The notes beneath the pieces are model-generated. The model made no database searches. It saw nothing but the letters and a program-made list of their open reading frames with translations, and had not been told where the DNA came from. A stretch of 62,142 nucleotides of DNA from Paracamarosporium sp. OC-R06-R3. Taxonomy: Eukaryota; Ascomycota; Dothideomycetes; Pleosporales; Didymosphaeriaceae. A program made the translations under genes and the position numbers. The stretch covers positions 1 to 62,142 of the forward strand of contig JACVRA010000571.1 in the NCBI GenBank assembly GCA_019828545.1, in the 5' to 3' direction. Every line of letters starts with the position of its first letter. Position 1 is the first letter of the stretch. This document shows positions 58,415 to 62,142 of the stretch, piece after piece.

Positions 58415-59376
58415 TTACTGGAATCGGATAACATAAGGGCAAGCCTTCTCGCTCCAGTTCTTGAAGTTGTCCTTCCTGATCTTCGTTCCAGTCTTCAAAG
58501 CATTGAACATGTTATAGCCACCATCCATCATGAGACCGACATGGTGAATACCGCCAGGGTTATTCTTGCAATCACACTTGCCACCAAAGAAGACTATCAT
58601 TAACTGTCAACCTTCAAACTCCCGTACGATCATGGAATCGGAACTTACCAGCATCACCAGCACGACGCTTAGAGAACGGTACTTTCCTGTGGACGATAAG
58701 TATAGGTCTTTTGCTCATGGATAGAACTAGGACAGGCAAGACATACTTGTACTTCAATTTTTTCTCGGAGGCGCAGTACATTGAGCGGGTAACTCGCAGG
58801 CCTTCCTTGAACAGGTCGCGACCTGTCACTTGGCAAACCGCCCAAGAGACGAGTCCAGAGCAATCGAACCCGCCTCCAGTCTTCCCCTTGCAATTACCTC
58901 CAGCCCAGTGATCTGAGATGTGTCAGCTTCACCCCTGGAAAGCTAAAGTTGAACTTACATGGGACACCCTTCTGCTCCTGCGCTTTTTTCAAAATCTTTT
59001 GTCCCAAATTGAGAGTCGGCTTTGGTGTAGTAGGAGGTTTCGGCGTGGTGCCGGTTTTAGGGACACAACACTTGAAAGAGTCTGGGCCTGGGCAAAGACC
59101 GGTAAGAGTGGTCTTCCCACTCCCGCATTTGTCCACAAATCGGCAGTCGCCCTTTTGAGCAGCCTTTTGGCAAGAAGGCTTGGTGCAGCATTTGATGTCG
59201 TCGGGAAGCCCTGGGCATGCGTTGCTGATGTATGAGCCGCCGCCACTGGAGCAGGACTTTGTCGAGATACAGACACCCTGAACACCGTTCTTGCCTGTGC
59301 AAGGCCCATTCTTGTGAGACGCGGCAGTGACCGTTGCTACGGCGGCTAGGAGAGAGGCGAATAGAGAGGCGCGCAT
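58415..59376 (-). CDS. Secreted NlpC/P60-type cysteine hydrolase
   Basis: A secreted protein with a C-terminal NlpC/P60 domain, the bacterial fold that cuts peptide bonds in peptidoglycan. Four exons (58959-59376, 58747-58912, 58649-58686, 58415-58593) give 266 residues. A signal peptide (MRASLFASLLAAVATVTA) is followed by a Cys-rich region of about 90 residues with paired CC motifs (KCCTKPSC, KCCVPKTG) and a Thr/Pro linker TPKPPTTPKP. The catalytic domain starts HWAGGNCKGK. Cys157 lies in GGFDCSGLVSW, the AGDAVFFGG strand comes next, and His225 lies in GIHHVGLMMDGG. The third residue of the triad is not certain. Such fungal genes are usually viewed as acquired from bacteria, and the enzyme could act against competing bacteria. 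The three introns show it is settled in a eukaryotic genome. Confidence 0.9.
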
Positions 59377-61049
59377 GATGATCAGTAGAAGGAGTGACTG
59401 TAGTAAGGCAAGTCTTTAGTGATGTACGATATCTGGCATTGAGATGGCGTAAGAGTTTATATAACCTTCTCAAGCGGAGGCTTGATGGGTGTATTTCGAG
59501 GGCTGACAGCAAAAATGTGAAGCTAGTTTTACACTCGTATACATCACGCTATTTCATCCACTACAACCGCCTCGACAGCAGCTTATGTGGGCAAAAATGC
59601 GAAAGCAACGAAACGGTAGTAAAGCCGCATGGGAATGCTGGGCTCAAAGCAATCGTACTTCGCATTTACCTCTCCATTCGCGTAGATATGAATGATATTG
59701 TGGAGAAAGAAACGAACTTCCGGTAAGCTCATTACCGGATACGACATCGGAAGCTGTTGTCCTGGAATGCGAAGACGATAGACGGCGATCGGCCATGCTT
59801 GGGGCCAATGAGATGATACCGGACCGCAGGTGTGGCAAAGATCCGATCGTACCTGCGTATGAGCCTCCGGAGCCTTAGAAGACGTGGCGTAAGATGCACA
59901 GGCGGAGTCCGGGAGCATACGGACGCCCAGACGTTTTCAGCCCCCAGGCGCATCACGTTGGGGGCTCGTATTCTAGCGATCGCACATGGACGCCAAAAAT
60001 AGTCCGTTTCAAATAGCCGAAAAACAAGAGACTTGAAAGGGAGCACCCCGCGATTATCCTCAGTGCAACACTATCTTTTTGCGCGACGACCGATGTCAAT
60101 CTTAATGGCTGCTACAGTGCGAGCTCTCCTTGACAAGTCACGCTTTGTGGGTAAAATACCCTTTAAAGGTTGCGGCAGCGACGGAGCTTTTTCCCCACTG
60201 GTGCTCTTTGCTTGAATGCCTTGACAGCTTCCAGGACCTCTTTTTAGCAGAAGCAAACACCTTGCCGACTGGGTGATTAGGGAGTTCTTTTCGTTTGAGT
60301 CCATCGATGATCTTTAAGCAAGCTCATGGAAGTCGGCTGCACTGTCCATTCTTTCCACTTGTGCTGGCTCTGGAGCGGGAGGTTTCGTTCGAAGCTACTT
60401 TCCGGCTGATTGGGGGATCATTGTAGAAGATCCGGATGGCTAGATCCATTTCATACCAGGCTATGCATGACACAAGAACGAATAGGCGTTACGTTTTCTC
60501 TTGGATGACTCTAGTGTGACCTAAATAGCCGGGATGATAGCAAGGAATGACCAACATCTCGTTCGCTAAGGCATCATTATTGTAGATTGATAACTTAGGA
60601 ATTCCAATCATTTCTTATACATACCTGCCTTTTTCGTGGATTCGCTGCTTAGCCCTATATGCTTTGAATGTAAAGGAGTTAACAAGCTTGGCAACTGCAA
60701 ATGTTTGCTATTGAGAATTAGCGTTGCCTATGCTCTTCAAGATTGACAGACACTCACAGGATCTCCATATGTAAGTATAATCGTCGGTTTTGTATAATGG
60801 AGGTATTGCGCGAGGAAGCGTCGTGCAGCCGGATAGTCTTGCTCATGCTTGGTAAACCAAGAAGATGTATCAACAAAGGGCAGATGGCCTTGTCCAACGA
60901 TCTTTACCGTATATTCCGGGTCGAATCCAGGACTAAGTCCGCATTCCTAGTGACTGAAATAATTATAGCAGGTGAATGCAGCTTCAGCTGCTCTACCCTT
61001 AGCTTGGAAGGAGGAGCTGTCATGACTCTGATGAAGGTCACCGATATGA
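59377..61049. other. Intergenic region, no gene recognised
   Basis: About 1.7 kb before the HET pseudogene. Frames such as 59732-60046 minus and 60743-61057 plus have no domain. The missing N-terminal half of the HET gene is not visible here. Confidence 0.4.
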
Positions 61050-62006
61050 GAGGCTAAGGTAATCAGATGCCTTGAAAGTGGAAGATGTGAAGCATTCCCA
61101 GTAGGGATCCCTCATCACACATCGGAGAAGAATCAAGACAAACTCTGGGACCTTTTCGATCAACATGATATAGCCGCTGAAGAAAAATCACAAAGCTCCG
61201 ACAATGACGTGGACAGCGAGGCTTCCGAACGTCTCATGCCCGCCAACGTCTACGTTGTATGGCGGGATCTTGTGAAGAATTACATCCAGTGCTCGTTCAC
61301 CAAAGTTTCCGATCGAGTCATTGCATTTTCTGGAATCGCAAAGCTCTTCTATAAAGCAACTGGCGACACTTATCTTGCGGGACTCTGGCGCTCATGGCTA
61401 GTCGAAGGTCTAGATTAGCGGGTTATCAAGCCACAAACAAGAGACATCACACTACCTTACCGAGCACCATCTTGGTCTTAGATCTCGACAGATGGACCCT
61501 TGCGTCTAGAGCTTCCGACACCGAACTCACAGTACCTTCTACACGTGGTCGATGCAGCGGTGCAAACACACTGTAACGATCCGAGGGGACATGTTGTTGA
61601 CGGTTATCTCAAAGTCATAGTGTGCCTCAACCGTGCTATTTGCGTATCCTCCGCACAATCAACAGACGGACCCTGTACACTAATTATAGGTGGAAAATCC
61701 GTAGTGGTTTTCCTGCGTCCCGATTACTTAGGATCGCTGCCTAGACCTGGTGGATGCGTATATTTCTTCCCTTACCACTCTTTCATGATCCATGAGACTC
61801 TGGATATACCAGAAATTTTATTTTTGTGGGTATGCCTTGATACAGGGAGAGCATGGAAAGCTTATCGGCGAAGCGGTTACTTTATCCTCGATGCGAAGCA
61901 TTGTATCGAGTGTCTAGGGCTTGTCAGGGATAAAAATGGTATCTTTATGTTGAATAATTCTACGCCCTCCGTTGAGATAAATTTACTACTTGAGCAGCGT
62001 CACTGA
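61050..62006 (+). pseudogene. HET-domain protein pseudogene, C-terminal part
   Basis: One frame runs from 61050 to 62006 and is interrupted only by TAG at 61416-61418 and TAG at 61479-61481. It matches the part that follows the HET domain in HET-6-like incompatibility proteins: CLESGRCEAFPVGIP, VWRDLVKNYIQCSFTK, DRVIAFSGIAKLF, GDTYLAGLWRSWLVEGLD and APSWS. Both stops sit where such proteins have tryptophan (LDW and PSWSW), so TGG to TAG changes are the simplest cause. The HET domain itself is absent upstream: the frame meets TGA at 61047 and no HET motif is found in the preceding 1.5 kb. The gene is therefore truncated as well as interrupted. The C-terminal 170 codons remain open to a normal TGA, 108 bases before the right-hand terminal repeat. 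Confidence 0.75.
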
Positions 62007-62113
62007 ATAAGCCTGAAGGATTCGTGTGGATAGATCTACTGAGGAGCTTTGCTGTTTTGTAGGGATACACACCTTATCATGTTCTTATCTCCACGTGAGA
62101 TCGCGGCGACGCG

Positions 62114-62142
62114 TTACCGTGTCTTGGCAGTCAATGCACGTC
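62114..62142 (-). repeat. Right copy of 29-base terminal inverted repeat
   Basis: The last 29 bases are the exact reverse complement of bases 2-30. The copy ends flush with the window, while the left copy is preceded by one extra C. The adjacent inner sequence (GCGGCGACGCG) differs from that on the left. Confidence 0.9.

Noticed and set aside
1..62142. Whole window as a Starship-type giant transposon
   Set aside because: Such elements carry a tyrosine-recombinase (DUF3435) captain gene near one end; none is seen in the first or last 3 kb on either strand, and the interior holds single-copy core genes.

Overview
The window is nuclear DNA of a filamentous ascomycete (Pezizomycotina; a dothideomycete-like genome is my guess, at low confidence). 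Most genes carry short introns of about 45-60 bases with GT...AG ends and CTAAC/CTGAC-type branch sites. Genes lie singly on either strand with 0.3-3 kb gaps. The families are typical of such fungi: a Zn2Cys6 regulator, a HET-ankyrin protein, a PTH11/rhodopsin-type membrane protein, a Gpr1/Fun34/YaaH acetate transporter and siderophore-esterase-like and GFA proteins. I rebuilt exon structures by hand, joining reading frames at plausible splice sites. Several genes, such as BolA and the N-terminal half of the zinc-cluster regulator, appear only after splicing.

Layout. 1-5.4 kb: a monocarboxylate-type MFS transporter, an IroE-like esterase and a capsule-synthesis-type glycosyltransferase. 7.5-15.3 kb: a BCS1-like AAA ATPase, an acetate transporter with CreA-type sites upstream, and a two-domain EthD-like protein. 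15.9-19.4 kb: a large HET plus ankyrin-repeat gene. 21-27.5 kb: core genes, with an unknown protein, ERV14/cornichon, the splicing factor Prp17/Cdc40 and a small Ser/Gly-rich protein. 28.8-31.9 kb: an acyl-CoA (malonyl-CoA-type) synthetase with a minisatellite-coded tail, divergent from a mitochondrial-type BolA gene with an 11-base exon. 32-36.5 kb: an AT-rich decay zone with an unrecognised broken ORF, the N-terminal remnant of an NLR-like gene and a nitrilase pseudogene. 36.8-38.7 kb: a DHA2-type MFS transporter. 42-47.6 kb: a secreted Thr/Lys-rich wall-type protein, AIM11, the MoaE/CnxH molybdopterin synthase subunit and a GFA-family protein. 50-54.2 kb: an intron-containing tRNA-Ala(AGC), then an AIF/AMID-like FAD oxidoreductase divergent from a Zn2Cys6 regulator. 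56-59.4 kb: a rhodopsin-domain membrane protein and a secreted NlpC/P60 hydrolase. 61-62 kb: a HET-protein pseudogene.

Two themes stand out. First, the two extreme ends of the window are a perfect 29-base inverted repeat. Core genes inside (ERV14, PRP17, cnxH, AIM11, BolA) and the lack of any recombinase or transposase make a cargo transposon unlikely, so a scaffold broken at two inverted copies of a repeat is the simpler reading. Second, there are three allorecognition-type loci: one intact HET-ANK gene with highly similar repeats, one NLR-type N-terminus and one HET C-terminus. The last two are broken, partly by nonsense changes of the kind RIP produces.
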